From NCBI RefSeq assembly GCF_900107195.1, contig NZ_FNPB01000001.1:1-64000 (forward strand): 64,000 nucleotides of DNA. The letters run 5' to 3'. Positions 26,510 to 36,081 of this stretch are shown here, piece by piece. Below the pieces are notes generated by a model, which was not told the DNA's origin, made no database searches, and saw nothing but the letters and a program-made list of their open reading frames with translations. Position numbers and translations under genes: made by a program. This DNA is from Halobellus clavatus. GTDB lineage: Archaea; Halobacteriota; Halobacteria; Halobacteriales; Haloferacaceae. Within the stretch, counting starts at the first letter, position 1, and the number at the start of each line of letters is the position of its first letter.

Positions 26510-27493
26510 ATGACACGGCCCACCCGCCAGCGGGAACAGGACGTCGACAGGACGCGATGGCAGGGCGAACGCGAAGACGAGGCGGACGAAGCGGAAGACG
26601 ACATCGACATCGAGGATATGGACGAGGAAGACCTCGTCCGCACGGGAGACGGGGAACTCATCCACGAGCCGACGGGGATCGTGGTCGAGGAAGAACAGAT
26701 CGACCCCGGCCCGGAGTGGCGGGCGTTCAACCACTCCGAGCGACAGTCGAAGTCCCGCGTCGGCGCGCCGACGACGCAGACGATGCACGACAAGGGGCTG
26801 ACGACGACGATCGACTGGAAGGACAAAGACGCCTACGGACGCTCGATCTCCTCGCGAAAGCGCTCGCAGATGCATCGCCTGCGAAAGTGGCAAGAGCGCA
26901 TTCGAACGAAGGACGCGGGCGAGCGCAACCTCCAGTTCGCGCTCTCGGAGATCGATCGGATGGCCTCCGCACTCGGCGTCCCGCGGTCGGTACGGGAGGT
27001 CGCCTCCGTGATCTACCGACGCGCGCTCAACGAGGACCTCATCCGCGGCCGCTCGATCGAGGGCGTCGCCACCTCCGCGCTGTACGCGGCGTGTCGGAAG
27101 GAAGGGATCCCTCGCTCGCTCGAGGAGATTTCCGAGGTTTCGCGCGTCGAGCGCAAGGAGATCGGCCGGACGTACCGCTACATCTCACAGGAGCTCGGCC
27201 TGGAGATGAAGCCGGTCGACCCGAAGAAGTACGTCCCGCGGTTCTGCTCGGAACTCGGCCTCTCGAAAGAGGTGCAATCGAAGGCCGACGAGATCATCGA
27301 GACGACTTCGGAGAAAGGCCTGCTCTCGGGGAAGTCACCGACGGGCTTCGCGGCGGCGGCGATCTACGCGGCCTCGTTGCTCTGCAACGAAAAGAAGACC
27401 CAGCGCGAGGTCGCCGACGTCGCCCAGGTGACTGAAGTCACCATCCGCAACCGGTACCAAGAGCAGATCGAAGCGATGGGCATCCACAGTTAA
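26510..27493 (+). CDS. tfb: Transcription initiation factor IIB paralogue lacking the zinc ribbon
   Basis: A 327-residue TFB. Both cyclin-like repeats are intact ([20 protein letters not shown] and [20 protein letters not shown]), as is the B-finger/linker ([20 protein letters not shown]). At the N-terminus, where TFB has CPEC...CxxCG, this one has an acidic run and then [20 protein letters not shown]: no zinc-binding cysteine remains, and the four cysteines are absent rather than shifted. The ribbon normally contacts the polymerase dock, so recruitment may differ. Haloarchaea use several TFBs for separate gene sets. An intact paralogue is at 34.9 kb. Confidence 0.93.
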   Translation: MTRPTRQREQDVDRTRWQGEREDEADEAEDDIDIEDMDEEDLVRTGDGELIHEPTGIVVEEEQIDPGPEWRAFNHSERQSKSRVGAPTTQTMHDKGLTTTIDWKDKDAYGRSISSRKRSQMHRLRKWQERIRTKDAGERNLQFALSEIDRMASALGVPRSVREVASVIYRRALNEDLIRGRSIEGVATSALYAACRKEGIPRSLEEISEVSRVERKEIGRTYRYISQELGLEMKPVDPKKYVPRFCSELGLSKEVQSKADEIIETTSEKGLLSGKSPTGFAAAAIYAASLLCNEKKTQREVADVAQVTEVTIRNRYQEQIEAMGIHS

Positions 27494-27874
27494 CGGCCCG
27501 ACGCCACGGGCGCAGCGGCCGGGGCCGCTTGTCTCCGGTCGCCGACGGACGCACTCGGTCGCTCGCGACCGACTCCGACTCGGGCGCGAGCGGTTCGTGC
27601 GCTCCGAACCCCGGGTGCGTCTCCGCCATCCTGCGGACGACGACCGCACCCGAGAGAACCATCTCTGCATCGCCCGGAACGGCCAGCAGATTCGGATAGC
27701 GAAGCGCCATCCTGAACCCCGAACCCCTGCAAGGGCGGCCCAGGAGACCAGGCCGTCAACGAACCCCGTCACGAGCACGAGGAGGACGTGCAGCGAGAAC
27801 TGTCCCGGAGCCTCGCGGAGAATCTGTGTGGGATCGTCAGGAGAGCCGATATTGTCGCTATTCGAACTCCACAC
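27438..27874 (-). pseudogene. Frameshifted small membrane-protein gene
   Basis: From GTG 27874 one frame encodes MWSSNSDNIGSPDD, then the helix FSLHVLLVLVTGFVDGLVSW and AALAGVR. After 27717 protein-like sequence continues only in another frame: GFRMALRYPNLLAVPGDAEM, then VLSGAVVVRRMAETHPGFGA and an acidic tail. Adding one G to the GGGG run (C run at 27717-27720 on the plus strand) rejoins them as AGVRGFRMALRYP. So this is a one-base frameshift or a sequencing error. The tail would overlap the convergent tfb end. The family is not recognised. Confidence 0.5.
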
Positions 27875-27922
27875 GGTGTCGTTTCCAGGTCGGTCACGAG
27901 GACGCGCCGTCGACGCCGAAGG

Positions 27923-27930
27923 TTCATATC
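27923..27930 (+). promoter_or_regulatory. TATA element of nreA
   Basis: TTCATATC is centred 27 nt before ATG 27954, consistent with a leaderless transcript. Confidence 0.5.
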
Positions 27931-27953
27931 CGTTGCCGACCCACGCTTCGGTG

Positions 27954-29216
27954 ATGGACTTAGACGAGTACGTCGACATCGAACGCAACGAGCGGGCAGA
28001 GCGTCGACGGCTCGCCGAGAAGAAATCCTACGACATCCTCGATCACCTCGAGACCTTCCAGGACCGGTTCGAGGAGACCGTGCAGGGCGACTCCCTGTAC
28101 GGCGGCGTCTCGCCGTCGATCTTCGTCGGGACCGCGAACTATCCGCGCGTCTCGACGGGACTGCTCTCGCCCGTCGGTCACGACGAGGACGCCGAGCGCT
28201 TCGAGACGTCCGGTGCGTGGTACGACGAGGGCGTCTCGATCGACGACGTCTTCGCGCGGCGCACGTCGCTGTTGAACTCCAACCGAACCCAGGAGGTCAC
28301 GAACGTCGCCGACTCGTGGAACGGCTTTCTGGGGGCACAGCGCGAGGTCGCCATCGCCGATCGCCCCGTGACCGTCGAGATCGGTCTCGACGAGCGACCG
28401 GACGTCGATCTCGACGTCGGCGTCGAGGACGTCGCGACGCCGGTCGGTCCTCGCGCCCGGGCCGAATCGGCCGAACTGGCGGAGAACCCCCACGTCCCCC
28501 GACTCGTCGAGAAGACACTCGAAGACGACGACTGGAACGCGCAGGGCGCGATGACCTACCTCTATCGCCGCGGCTTCGACGTCTACGACATCAACACGAT
28601 CCTCTCGGCGGGCGCGCTCGGACAGACCCAGCAACGGAGACTCGTTCCGACGCGGTGGTCGATCACCGCCGTCGACGACACCGTCGGGCAGTACCTCCGG
28701 GGACGCATCCGCACGAACGCCGAGATCGGGCGTGTCGAGGTCCACCGCAACGAGTTCCTCGGCAACGCCTTCTGGGTGATCCTCGCGCCCGGGAAGTGGG
28801 AGTACGAACTCGTCGAGATGAAAGCCCCCGGCAGCGTCTGGAACCCCGATCCGGAGGCGGGGATGTACCTCGCCGCCGACAGCGAGGGCAGAGAGGGCCG
28901 TACGGGCTACGTCGAGGAGACGGCCGGCGCGTATCACGCCGCCCGGTTGGCGGTCCTCGAACACCTCGACGACCGCGGGCGACAGGGGAAGGCGCTCGTC
29001 CTCCGGCACGTCTCCGACGACTACTGGGGGCCAGTCGGCGTCTGGCAAGTCCGCGAGGCCGTCCGCGACGCCTTCGCCGCCGAGCACGGGAGCGCCGAGA
29101 CGTTTGCCGAGGCGGTCCGTGGCGTCGCCGACCACCTGCCCGTGTCGCTGGGGACGCTCCGTCGGAAGTCGACGATGGCGGCCGGCCTTCAGACGACGTT
29201 CGGCGACTTCGGATAG
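27954..29216 (+). CDS. nreA: DNA repair protein NreA
   Basis: A 420-residue Nre protein, an archaeal factor that in Haloferax works with UvrABC in repair of mitomycin C damage. Landmarks are DSLYGGVSPSIFVGTANYP, SLLNSNRTQEVTNVADSWNG, RRLVPTRWSITAVDDTVGQY and HRNEFLGNAFWVILAPGKWE. It ends with LQTTFGDFG, a C-terminal PIP-box-like motif (Q-x-x-F-x-x-F) expected to bind PCNA. The start is ATG 27954; the long upstream open frame is the antisense of the broken membrane gene. Confidence 0.93.
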   Translation: MDLDEYVDIERNERAERRRLAEKKSYDILDHLETFQDRFEETVQGDSLYGGVSPSIFVGTANYPRVSTGLLSPVGHDEDAERFETSGAWYDEGVSIDDVFARRTSLLNSNRTQEVTNVADSWNGFLGAQREVAIADRPVTVEIGLDERPDVDLDVGVEDVATPVGPRARAESAELAENPHVPRLVEKTLEDDDWNAQGAMTYLYRRGFDVYDINTILSAGALGQTQQRRLVPTRWSITAVDDTVGQYLRGRIRTNAEIGRVEVHRNEFLGNAFWVILAPGKWEYELVEMKAPGSVWNPDPEAGMYLAADSEGREGRTGYVEETAGAYHAARLAVLEHLDDRGRQGKALVLRHVSDDYWGPVGVWQVREAVRDAFAAEHGSAETFAEAVRGVADHLPVSLGTLRRKSTMAAGLQTTFGDFG

Positions 29217-29320
29217 GGAGCGGATGATTCGCCGACAACCCCAGAACCGGCACACCGAGGGCCGCAACGGGCGGTACTACTTTAACAATCCGCAGCGAAC
29301 TACCCGTGGAGGTCTACACG

Positions 29321-29719
29321 GTGGAAATCTCAGATAAACTCCTGTGTCTGTTCAACGCTGACGTTCGCGCCGAAGAGGACCGATACGTGGTCGAGGTGCC
29401 GAAGCGCGAAGTCGACACCGGCTCGATCGAGCCGGACGAAACCTACCGCGTCGCTCTCATCTCTCGTGGCACCGACTCCTCGTCGGAATCGACCGAAACC
29501 GAGCGGCCGTCCTCGGAGCCGCAGCCACCGGTCGAACCCGGCGAGCTACGCTACGTCGAGATCGAAGACATCGGGAAACAGGGAGACGGTATCGCTCGCG
29601 TCGAGCGCGGCTACGTCATCATCGTCCCCGACACGGAGGTCGGTGACCGCGTGAAGATCGAAGTCTCGGAAGTCAAATCGAACTTCGCGGTCGGCGAAGT
29701 CATCGAAGAAGAGCTCTGA
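29321..29719 (+). CDS. TRAM-domain protein
   Basis: A 132-residue protein. The N-terminal part EISDKLLCLFNADVRAEEDR carries a short conserved haloarchaeal segment. The C-terminal TRAM domain (about 75-132) has YVEIEDIGKQGDGIARVERG and VGDRVKIEVSEVKSNFAVGE. Stand-alone TRAM proteins bind RNA and act as RNA chaperones in archaea. GTG 29321 was chosen because GGAGGT lies 7 nt upstream and homologues begin M-E-I-S-D; GTG 29306 is a leaderless alternative, given TTTAACAA at 29281-29288. Confidence 0.87.
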   Translation: MEISDKLLCLFNADVRAEEDRYVVEVPKREVDTGSIEPDETYRVALISRGTDSSSESTETERPSSEPQPPVEPGELRYVEIEDIGKQGDGIARVERGYVIIVPDTEVGDRVKIEVSEVKSNFAVGEVIEEEL

Positions 29720-29734
29720 GGGAGCGGACTCGTT

Positions 29735-31468
29735 TCAGTCCGCACTCGGTTTCTCGTCTGTCGGATATCCACCGGTGAACGTCGCGAAATCGACTTCCGG
29801 CGACGGCACGGCCGCCGGGGAGTCGTACGGTCGGTTGACGACGATGTCGCCCGCCGTCCGATCGCCGATACCCGGAATCGCCGTGAGTTCGGCCAGCGAC
29901 GCCGCGTTCGGATCGAGGGGGTACGGAACGCCAGTCAACGAGCGGTAGCCGTGGTCGACGACCGCGACGTCGATCGTCTGTCCCAATTGGCGCTCGCCCG
30001 GGATCCCCACGAGAAGAGGGTACGTCCCGAGCTGTCGGCCGAACGTCCGTCCGTCCTGGTGGTACTCGAGGTGCACGTCGGGCAGGACGGTTCCGATGGG
30101 TGCGAGCCGCCGCAGCATCGGCTGGTCGATCTCCTCGCGGATCTCGCGTTTGTACTCCTTGAACCGCTTCTTGTGCTCCTTGGCGATGGCGGCACCCTCG
30201 TCGGCCATCTCGGTCCCCTCGAAGGCCATCACCTGGCGGATGTTGATGCGCCGGACCATCAGCCCCGCATCGTAGACCCGCTCGAGGAACTGCCGGTTGT
30301 GCTCGAACGTCTCCGCGCGCTCGCCCTTCAGCCCGTGGAGGAGGTTGATACCGGGCAGGAGCTTCGGGAGGCGGTTCGCGGCGTCCGCGCCGTGGGTCGG
30401 CGCGTTCGCGGGGTCGTCGCCCGGCCGCCAGCCGGCCTCCTCGTTGACGATCTCGATCGCGCGGAAGCACTCGTCGGCAGTGACATTCAGTTGGTTCTCT
30501 TCCTGGACGAGCGGGTCGGCGGATTCGAGGCCGAACGCGGCGGTGTCTCCGGGCGTGTTGTGTTCGGCGATGATCCGGATCCCCTCTCTGGCCTGCTCGG
30601 GCCACTTCACGACCGTGATGGGATTCATGTTGTCGAGGTGCAGCGTCTCCAGATCGGGAGCGACCTCGCGGATTCCGCCGTAGAGCTCGCGGAGCGCGTC
30701 GGGATTCGGCGCCTCGCCGTCGCCGCCGTACGCGAGGATGTCGGCCTGGCGGCCAAGGCGGAAGTGGCGGACCCCCCGATCGGAGAGAGAGCCGACCTCG
30801 CCGACGACCGACTCGGGATCCCGGAATCCGGGATCGCCGTACATCGGTTCCGTGCAGAACGAACACCGGTAGGCGCAGCCGCGAGACGTTTCGAGTTCGC
30901 AGATCAGGTAGTCGGGGTGGTTCGGGTGCTGTTCGACGACGAAGGCGCCCTTGGCCGCCCAGCGATCGAGTTCGTCGTTGTCCCGGTAGCGGTTCTCGAA
31001 GCCCTCCAACTCGTTGCTGACGAGGTCGTAGGCCGCGGCTTCGACGTCGCCCATCGCGAGGAAGTCGTAATCGAGGTCCTGTCGCTCCATCTCCTGCGCA
31101 CCGGCGTTCTCCTCGCCGACGCCGAACCGGATGGGGCCGCCCATCACCGACATCCCGTCGGCGGTCCAGGCGAGTTCCCGGACCTCGTCGGGCTCGGCGG
31201 GCGTACCGCCGACGTACTTGCCCGGGACGGTCATCCCGCCGAGATAGATGAAGAGGTCGGCGTCGGCCACGTCGGCCCACTTGTTTCGCTCGTCGCGGAG
31301 TTCGTCGATCGTGTGGTAGGTGACGTTCGACTCGGGGACGCCGGCGTCGACGATCGCACCGGCCGTGAACCGCGGGTACGTCGAGATGTACGGCGGCACA
31401 CCGAAGTGCGCCGGCTCGTCGACGTAGCCGTCGACGAGCGTCACCGAGAGATCGGCCGGATCAATCAT
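29735..31468 (-). CDS. Radical SAM protein with C-terminal helix-hairpin-helix
   Basis: A 577-residue radical SAM enzyme. An N-terminal cobalamin-binding-like domain (about 1-190) precedes the cluster motif CAYRCSFC (CxxxCxxC). The radical SAM core follows, with HLDNMNPITVVKWPEQA and GINLLHGLKGE. The C-terminus has a helix-hairpin-helix, SLAELTAIPGIGDRTAGDIV, which suggests nucleic-acid binding. It belongs to a large archaeal family without a firm reaction; tRNA or DNA modification is a guess. ATG 31468 starts the conserved IDPADLSVTLVDGYVD. Confidence 0.85.
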   Translation of the reverse strand: MIDPADLSVTLVDGYVDEPAHFGVPPYISTYPRFTAGAIVDAGVPESNVTYHTIDELRDERNKWADVADADLFIYLGGMTVPGKYVGGTPAEPDEVRELAWTADGMSVMGGPIRFGVGEENAGAQEMERQDLDYDFLAMGDVEAAAYDLVSNELEGFENRYRDNDELDRWAAKGAFVVEQHPNHPDYLICELETSRGCAYRCSFCTEPMYGDPGFRDPESVVGEVGSLSDRGVRHFRLGRQADILAYGGDGEAPNPDALRELYGGIREVAPDLETLHLDNMNPITVVKWPEQAREGIRIIAEHNTPGDTAAFGLESADPLVQEENQLNVTADECFRAIEIVNEEAGWRPGDDPANAPTHGADAANRLPKLLPGINLLHGLKGERAETFEHNRQFLERVYDAGLMVRRINIRQVMAFEGTEMADEGAAIAKEHKKRFKEYKREIREEIDQPMLRRLAPIGTVLPDVHLEYHQDGRTFGRQLGTYPLLVGIPGERQLGQTIDVAVVDHGYRSLTGVPYPLDPNAASLAELTAIPGIGDRTAGDIVVNRPYDSPAAVPSPEVDFATFTGGYPTDEKPSAD

Positions 31469-31611
31469 AGCGTAGCAAAGACGGCCGAGCGGTAAAACGC
31501 TCACTCTCTGGAGGTGACCGTCCTGGGCTCCAGCGGCGGGCCGACACGGCGACGAGCGGGAGCACGAGGAATCACCACTTTCACCATCACAGCGGGCACA
31601 ACACACCCCGA

Positions 31612-32361
31612 ATGGCTCGATCGTTCACCGCCCTGTCTGGCATCTCGCGGAATCGGCTCGCGGAGACGGTGACCCCGCTCGAACCGATCGGTGGCGCGTG
31701 GGCCCTCGCCGCGGTCGCACCGCTCGGAGTGACGCTGCTCGTCATCACGGCTGGCTACGCCGTGGGCGGCGGGACCGATCCGGGGTTCCCGCCGCACTTC
31801 CCGACGCTCTGCTACGGTGTGGCGAACGTCGCGGTCGTCGCCGCGCTGTTCGCGGCATGGGAGCGAGAGCGATTCGAGGTCGTCGCCCGCTTTCGACGCC
31901 CCTCGCGCCGGGAGGTGGCTACGGGGCTGGTCGCGACGGTCGTCGGCGTCGTCGTCGGGTGGCCCGCGACGACGGTGCTCGCGGACGGACTGGGCGTCGC
32001 CCGATACACGCCGCCGACGCTGACGACGACGGCCGGGATCCTCGCCGTGGGGTTCGGTGCGGTCGTCGTCGCGCCCGTCGCCGAGGAGATCCTCTATCGA
32101 GGGTTGCTCGTCGGCCTCGGTCTCGAACGCGGCCACGGCCCGCTCGCAGTCGGCGTCGCGTCGCTGATCGTCTTCGCCGTGGCGCACGTGTTCACCGGCG
32201 GCGTCGCCGGGGTCCTCAACGCCCTCCTCCTCGGTTCGTTGCTCACGTGGCTCCGCCTCCGCTTCGACAACCTCGTCGGCGCCTGGCTGTTGCACGCGCT
32301 GAACAACCTCCTCGAACTGTTGGTGGGTCTCGCACTCGTCCCGTCGCTGTACGCGCTCTGA
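31612..32361 (+). CDS. CPBP-family intramembrane metalloprotease
   Basis: A 249-residue polytopic protein of the CAAX protease / bacteriocin-processing family. The catalytic motifs are EEILYRGLLVGL (EExxxR), AVAHVFTGGVAGVLNALL (conserved His) and NLVGAWLLHALNNLLEL (second His, Asn). About seven helices. Substrates of haloarchaeal members are unknown. It is divergent from the radical SAM gene. Confidence 0.88.
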   Translation: MARSFTALSGISRNRLAETVTPLEPIGGAWALAAVAPLGVTLLVITAGYAVGGGTDPGFPPHFPTLCYGVANVAVVAALFAAWERERFEVVARFRRPSRREVATGLVATVVGVVVGWPATTVLADGLGVARYTPPTLTTTAGILAVGFGAVVVAPVAEEILYRGLLVGLGLERGHGPLAVGVASLIVFAVAHVFTGGVAGVLNALLLGSLLTWLRLRFDNLVGAWLLHALNNLLELLVGLALVPSLYAL

Positions 32362-32421
32362 ACCCCGTGGGGCCCGCATCGAATCAGAAAAGCAGTAACC
32401 GTCGAACGGCCTCGACACGGT

Positions 32422-33027
32422 ATGGACGACAGCGTCGATGCCGACGTCAGACTCCGCGTCGCGACACCCGAGGACGCGGCCGCCGTCCGGCGGATCTACG
32501 CACCGTACGTCCGCGACTCGCCGGCGACGTTCCGAACCGAGGTGCCGGCCGTCGAACGGATGCGACGAAAAATTCGCGAAAAGCGTGCGGCCGACGAGTA
32601 CCCGTGGTACGTGGCCGTCGCCGACGATCCCGACGCCTCGGACGGGGCCAAACCGAAAGTCGTGGGCTACGCCTACGGCAGCCAACTCCGCGAGCGGCCG
32701 GCGTACCGCTGGGCGGTGGAGACGTCGATCTACGTCGACGCCGCGGCCCAGCGTGACGGGATCGGGACGCGCCTGTACGAGCGCCTGCTCGGGACGCTCC
32801 GACGGCAGGGGTACTGCTCGGCGTACGCCGCCCTGGGGATGCCGAACCCCGAGAGCGAGGCGTTTCACGAACGGCACGGGTTCGAGCGCGTCGGAACGTT
32901 CCCCGCCGCGGGCTTCAAACTCGGTGACTGGCACGACGTCGTCTGGTACCACCGCCGGCTCCGGGAGCCCGACGGCGACCCCGACGAGCCGGCACCGGTC
33001 TCGCGCGTCGAGGAAGCGTCGGCGTAA
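32422..33027 (+). CDS. GNAT-family N-acetyltransferase
   Basis: A 201-residue acetyltransferase resembling the phosphinothricin acetyltransferase (PAT) subgroup. It has LRVATPEDAAAVRRIYAPYV, AVETSIYVDAAAQRDGIGTR with the acetyl-CoA loop QRDGIGTRLYERLL, and FHERHGFERVGTFPAAGFKL then WHDVVWYHRRL. The natural substrate in archaea is unknown. A promoter-like sequence is not clear. Confidence 0.88.
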   Translation: MDDSVDADVRLRVATPEDAAAVRRIYAPYVRDSPATFRTEVPAVERMRRKIREKRAADEYPWYVAVADDPDASDGAKPKVVGYAYGSQLRERPAYRWAVETSIYVDAAAQRDGIGTRLYERLLGTLRRQGYCSAYAALGMPNPESEAFHERHGFERVGTFPAAGFKLGDWHDVVWYHRRLREPDGDPDEPAPVSRVEEASA

Positions 33028-33095
33028 CGCGCACCGCGGCAATCCTCCGCAGAGTCGCCACGTTCAAGCGCGCCGCCCGAGTTGCACCGACAACG

Positions 33096-34298
33096 ATGAC
33101 ACGAAGCGTCTGGCTCAAGGCCGACGACGAGGTCGGCGACTGGGAGACACGCAAGCGACGGATCACGGCCGGTCTGGAGGCCGGCGTGGACTGGGTGCTC
33201 GTCGACGAGGCCGACGTCGACCGCGTCCGCTCGCTGGGCGACGTGTCGGTCGCGGCCTTCCGCACCGACTCGGGGACCGCGCTGATCGACGACGTCGACG
33301 CGGGCGGGGGCGACGACGGGGAGAACGACGCCGGGTCCGGCGATGAGGCGGACACGTACATCGTCGGCAAGAACGGCGAGGGCGACGGGACCGCCGATCT
33401 GCCGCCGGACTTCTCCGGGTCTGCGGACCTCACGACGCTCCGCCGCGAAGACGACCGGGCGGGCGGTGCCTACGTCCGCATCTTCTCCGAGGAGTACGAG
33501 GCCTTCGCGGAGGAGGCCGCCGCGGACGCCGACTACACCATCGTCGTCGGCGAGGACTGGACGATCATTCCCCTGGAGAATCTGATCGCACGGATCGGCG
33601 ACGAGACCGACCTGATCGCCGGCGTCACGACCGCTGAAGAGGCGCGGACGGCGTTCGAGACCCTCGAGATCGGGGCCGACGGCGTCCTGCTCGACACCGA
33701 CGACCCAGACGAGATCAGAGAGACCGTCGAGGTCCGCGACGAGGCCGAGCGCGAGACGCTCGACCTCCAGTGGGCCACGGTGACCGCCGTCGAGCGCACC
33801 GGGATGGCCGACCGCGTCTGCGTCGACACGGGGAATCTGATGGAACACGACGAGGGGATGCTCGTCGGTAGTATGAGTCGCGGGCTCTTCTTCGTCCACG
33901 CGGAGACGGCGGAGTCGCCCTACGTCGCCTCACGGCCCTTCCGCGTCAACGCGGGCGCGGTCCACGCTTACGTCCGGACGCCGGACGGCGGCACGAAGTA
34001 CCTCTCGGAGTTGAAGAGCGGCGACGAGGTCCAGGTCGTCGACAGCGAGGGGAAGACCCGCGAGGCCGTCGTCGGGCGCGTGAAGATCGAGAAGCGGCCG
34101 ATGTTCCGCGTCGAGGCCGAGGTGGACGGCGACCGCGTCGAGACCTTACTCCAGAACGCGGAGACCATCAAGGTCCACACCCGCGAGGGGCGGACGGCGA
34201 TCACCGACCTGGAGGCGGGCGACGAGGTCCGCCTGTTCTACGAACAGACGGCTCGACACTTCGGCGAGGCCGTCGAAGAGAGTATCATCGAGAAGTGA
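33096..34298 (+). CDS. 3-dehydroquinate synthase II (archaeal type)
   Basis: A 400-residue enzyme of the archaeal route to aromatic amino acids. It converts 2-amino-3,7-dideoxy-D-threo-hept-6-ulosonate to 3-dehydroquinate with NAD. It opens MTRSVWLKADDEVGDWETRK, has FRVNAGAVHAYVRTPDGGTK and KYLSELKSGDEVQVVDSEGK, and ends in the beta-rich C-terminal domain with RVEAEVDGDRVETLLQNAET. A Gly/Asp-rich insert (about 66-95) looks like a halophilic addition. No other pathway gene is adjacent. Confidence 0.93.
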   Translation: MTRSVWLKADDEVGDWETRKRRITAGLEAGVDWVLVDEADVDRVRSLGDVSVAAFRTDSGTALIDDVDAGGGDDGENDAGSGDEADTYIVGKNGEGDGTADLPPDFSGSADLTTLRREDDRAGGAYVRIFSEEYEAFAEEAAADADYTIVVGEDWTIIPLENLIARIGDETDLIAGVTTAEEARTAFETLEIGADGVLLDTDDPDEIRETVEVRDEAERETLDLQWATVTAVERTGMADRVCVDTGNLMEHDEGMLVGSMSRGLFFVHAETAESPYVASRPFRVNAGAVHAYVRTPDGGTKYLSELKSGDEVQVVDSEGKTREAVVGRVKIEKRPMFRVEAEVDGDRVETLLQNAETIKVHTREGRTAITDLEAGDEVRLFYEQTARHFGEAVEESIIEK

Positions 34299-34312
34299 CG
34301 AAAGCGGCCCGC

Positions 34313-34765
34313 TCAACGGCCGTCCGCACTCCGGCCCGAGTCGACCTCGCCGCGGTCTGCGTCGCGCAGTTCCGTCGTACACCAGGGACAGAACGAGATC
34401 TCCGGATCGAGTTCACCACCGCAGTGCGGACACGTCGCTTCGTCGGGCGTGCGGCTGTCCTGTGTTGCCAACCGGTAGGCGTCGAGCGCGTTCAGAAACA
34501 GGAGTCCGAACACGGGCACGGTGACCGCCGTCGGCAGCGTTTCGGGATCGACGCTCGCAATCGCCGTGGGGTCGGCGAGGCTGAGCGTCGTGGGATCGGC
34601 GAACACCGACAGCAGCACGATCGTCGCGCCCACGACGAACGAAAACCAGGCGGCTGCACGACGCCACTTCCGGAGATAGAGGTGGCCGGCCCCGGCGACA
34701 CCGACGCTGGCACCGAGCACAGCCACCAGCGCCGCAATCATCGCACGGCGACGGGTGTCGGTCAT
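34313..34765 (-). CDS. Zinc-ribbon membrane protein
   Basis: A 150-residue protein. Two hydrophobic helices lie at about 8-27 and 39-57, with another near 80-97. A C-terminal zinc ribbon follows: CPHCGGELDPEISFCPWC (two CxxC pairs). This layout occurs in many haloarchaeal genomes without known role. It converges on the DHQS II gene with a 14-nt gap. Confidence 0.8.
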   Translation of the reverse strand: MTDTRRRAMIAALVAVLGASVGVAGAGHLYLRKWRRAAAWFSFVVGATIVLLSVFADPTTLSLADPTAIASVDPETLPTAVTVPVFGLLFLNALDAYRLATQDSRTPDEATCPHCGGELDPEISFCPWCTTELRDADRGEVDSGRSADGR

Positions 34766-34872
34766 ATCCGTGACCGATGCGGTGGGGACGGTTAAAAGGT
34801 CCGGGAATCGTGGGGCCGCGGCGCGGCCGCTCAGATCCGAGCGCTCCGCAGCAGGGCCGCGACCGTCTCGGA

Positions 34873-35922
34873 TTACGCCAGTCCGATGCTCTCCTCGGCT
34901 TCGAGGAGTTCGTGGTACCGGTTGCGGATCGTGACCTCAGAGATGTCGGCGACCTCGCTGACGGCGGCCTGCGTCGTCTTCTCGTTGGTGAGCAGTGCTG
35001 CCGCGTAGACCGCGGCCGCGGCGAGTCCGACCGGCGACTTCCCGGAGTGGACGCCTTTCTCCTTGGCGTTCTTCAGCAGCTGTCGCGCACGGAGTTTCGC
35101 CTCGTCGGAGAGGCCGAGTTCGGACGCGAACCGCGGGACGTACTGCTCGGGGTCCGCGGGCTTGACCTCGAGCGAGAGTTCCCGGGCGATGTACCGGTAG
35201 GTGCGAGCGACCTCGCTCTTGGGGACTCGGGAGACCTCCGCGATCTCGTCGAGCGAGCGGGGGACGCCGGCCATCCGGGCTGCAGCGTAGACACACGAGG
35301 TGGCGACGCCTTCGATAGAGCGGCCGGGGAGGAGATCTTCGTCGAGGGCGCGGCGGTAGATGACAGAGGCGGTCTCGCGGACGTTCTCCGGGAGGCCGAG
35401 CGCGGAGGCCATCCGGTCGATCTCGCCGAGCGCCTGCTTGAGATTGCGCTCTTTCGAGTCGCGGGTGCGGAACCGTTCGTTCCACTTGCGGAGGCGCTGC
35501 ATCTTCTGTCGCTGATTCGACGACAGGGAGTTGCCGTAGGCGTCGCGGTCGCGCCAGTCGATGTTGGTCGACAGCCCCTTGTCGTGCATCGTGTTCGTCG
35601 TCGGCGCGCCGACGCGGGACTTCTGGTCTTTCTCCTTGGCGTCGAACGCCCGCCACTCGGGCCCGCGGTCGACGGAGTCCTCGGTGATGACGAGGCCACA
35701 GTCGTCACACACGGTCTCGCCGTGTTCGTCGTCGACGACGACGTTGCCGCTGCACTCCGGGCACACCAGTTCCTCGTCGGTAGATTCGGATTCGGTTTCC
35801 TCTTGGTCCTCGCCGGGTCGGACCCAGCGCTGACCGGCCGAGTTGTCGTCTCGGCCTTCGTTCGTTTGCGATTCGTCTCTCGTTCTCGCGTTCGTGCGAG
35901 TGTACGTACTCTTCTCGCTCAT
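34873..35922 (-). CDS. tfb: Transcription initiation factor IIB (intact)
   Basis: A 349-residue TFB with every expected part. An acidic 50-residue lead is followed by the zinc ribbon LVCPECSGNVVVDDEHGETV and CDDCG, the B-finger [20 protein letters not shown], and two cyclin repeats ([20 protein letters not shown] and LLKNAKEKGVHSGKSPVGLA), ending [21 protein letters not shown]. It recruits RNA polymerase to TBP-bound promoters. About 55% of the core looks identical to the paralogue at 26.5 kb. A TATA-like CTTTTTGTAA precedes it by about 80 nt. Confidence 0.96.
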   Translation of the reverse strand: MSEKSTYTRTNARTRDESQTNEGRDDNSAGQRWVRPGEDQEETESESTDEELVCPECSGNVVVDDEHGETVCDDCGLVITEDSVDRGPEWRAFDAKEKDQKSRVGAPTTNTMHDKGLSTNIDWRDRDAYGNSLSSNQRQKMQRLRKWNERFRTRDSKERNLKQALGEIDRMASALGLPENVRETASVIYRRALDEDLLPGRSIEGVATSCVYAAARMAGVPRSLDEIAEVSRVPKSEVARTYRYIARELSLEVKPADPEQYVPRFASELGLSDEAKLRARQLLKNAKEKGVHSGKSPVGLAAAAVYAAALLTNEKTTQAAVSEVADISEVTIRNRYHELLEAEESIGLA

Positions 35923-36081
35923 CGGTATCGCGACGAATGCCCCGTGCCGGGGATCAGTACGAAGGCCCGGAGCGGTCCGTATCACTTCCACCGACGGAGA
36001 TTACAAAAAGCGTTCGGAATCGCCTTCCCGAACGGAACGCACAGCCTCTCCGACGGCTTTCCAGCAAATCGACCGTTACAA

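Noticed and set aside
26505-26513. Micro open frame ATG-CGA-TGA overlapping the tfb start
   Set aside because: Two codons overlapping the start can arise by chance in an AT-rich leader; no reason to think it is used.
27597-27953. Upstream extension of nreA
   Set aside because: It is antisense to the frameshifted membrane gene and lies upstream of a TATA element that fits ATG 27954.
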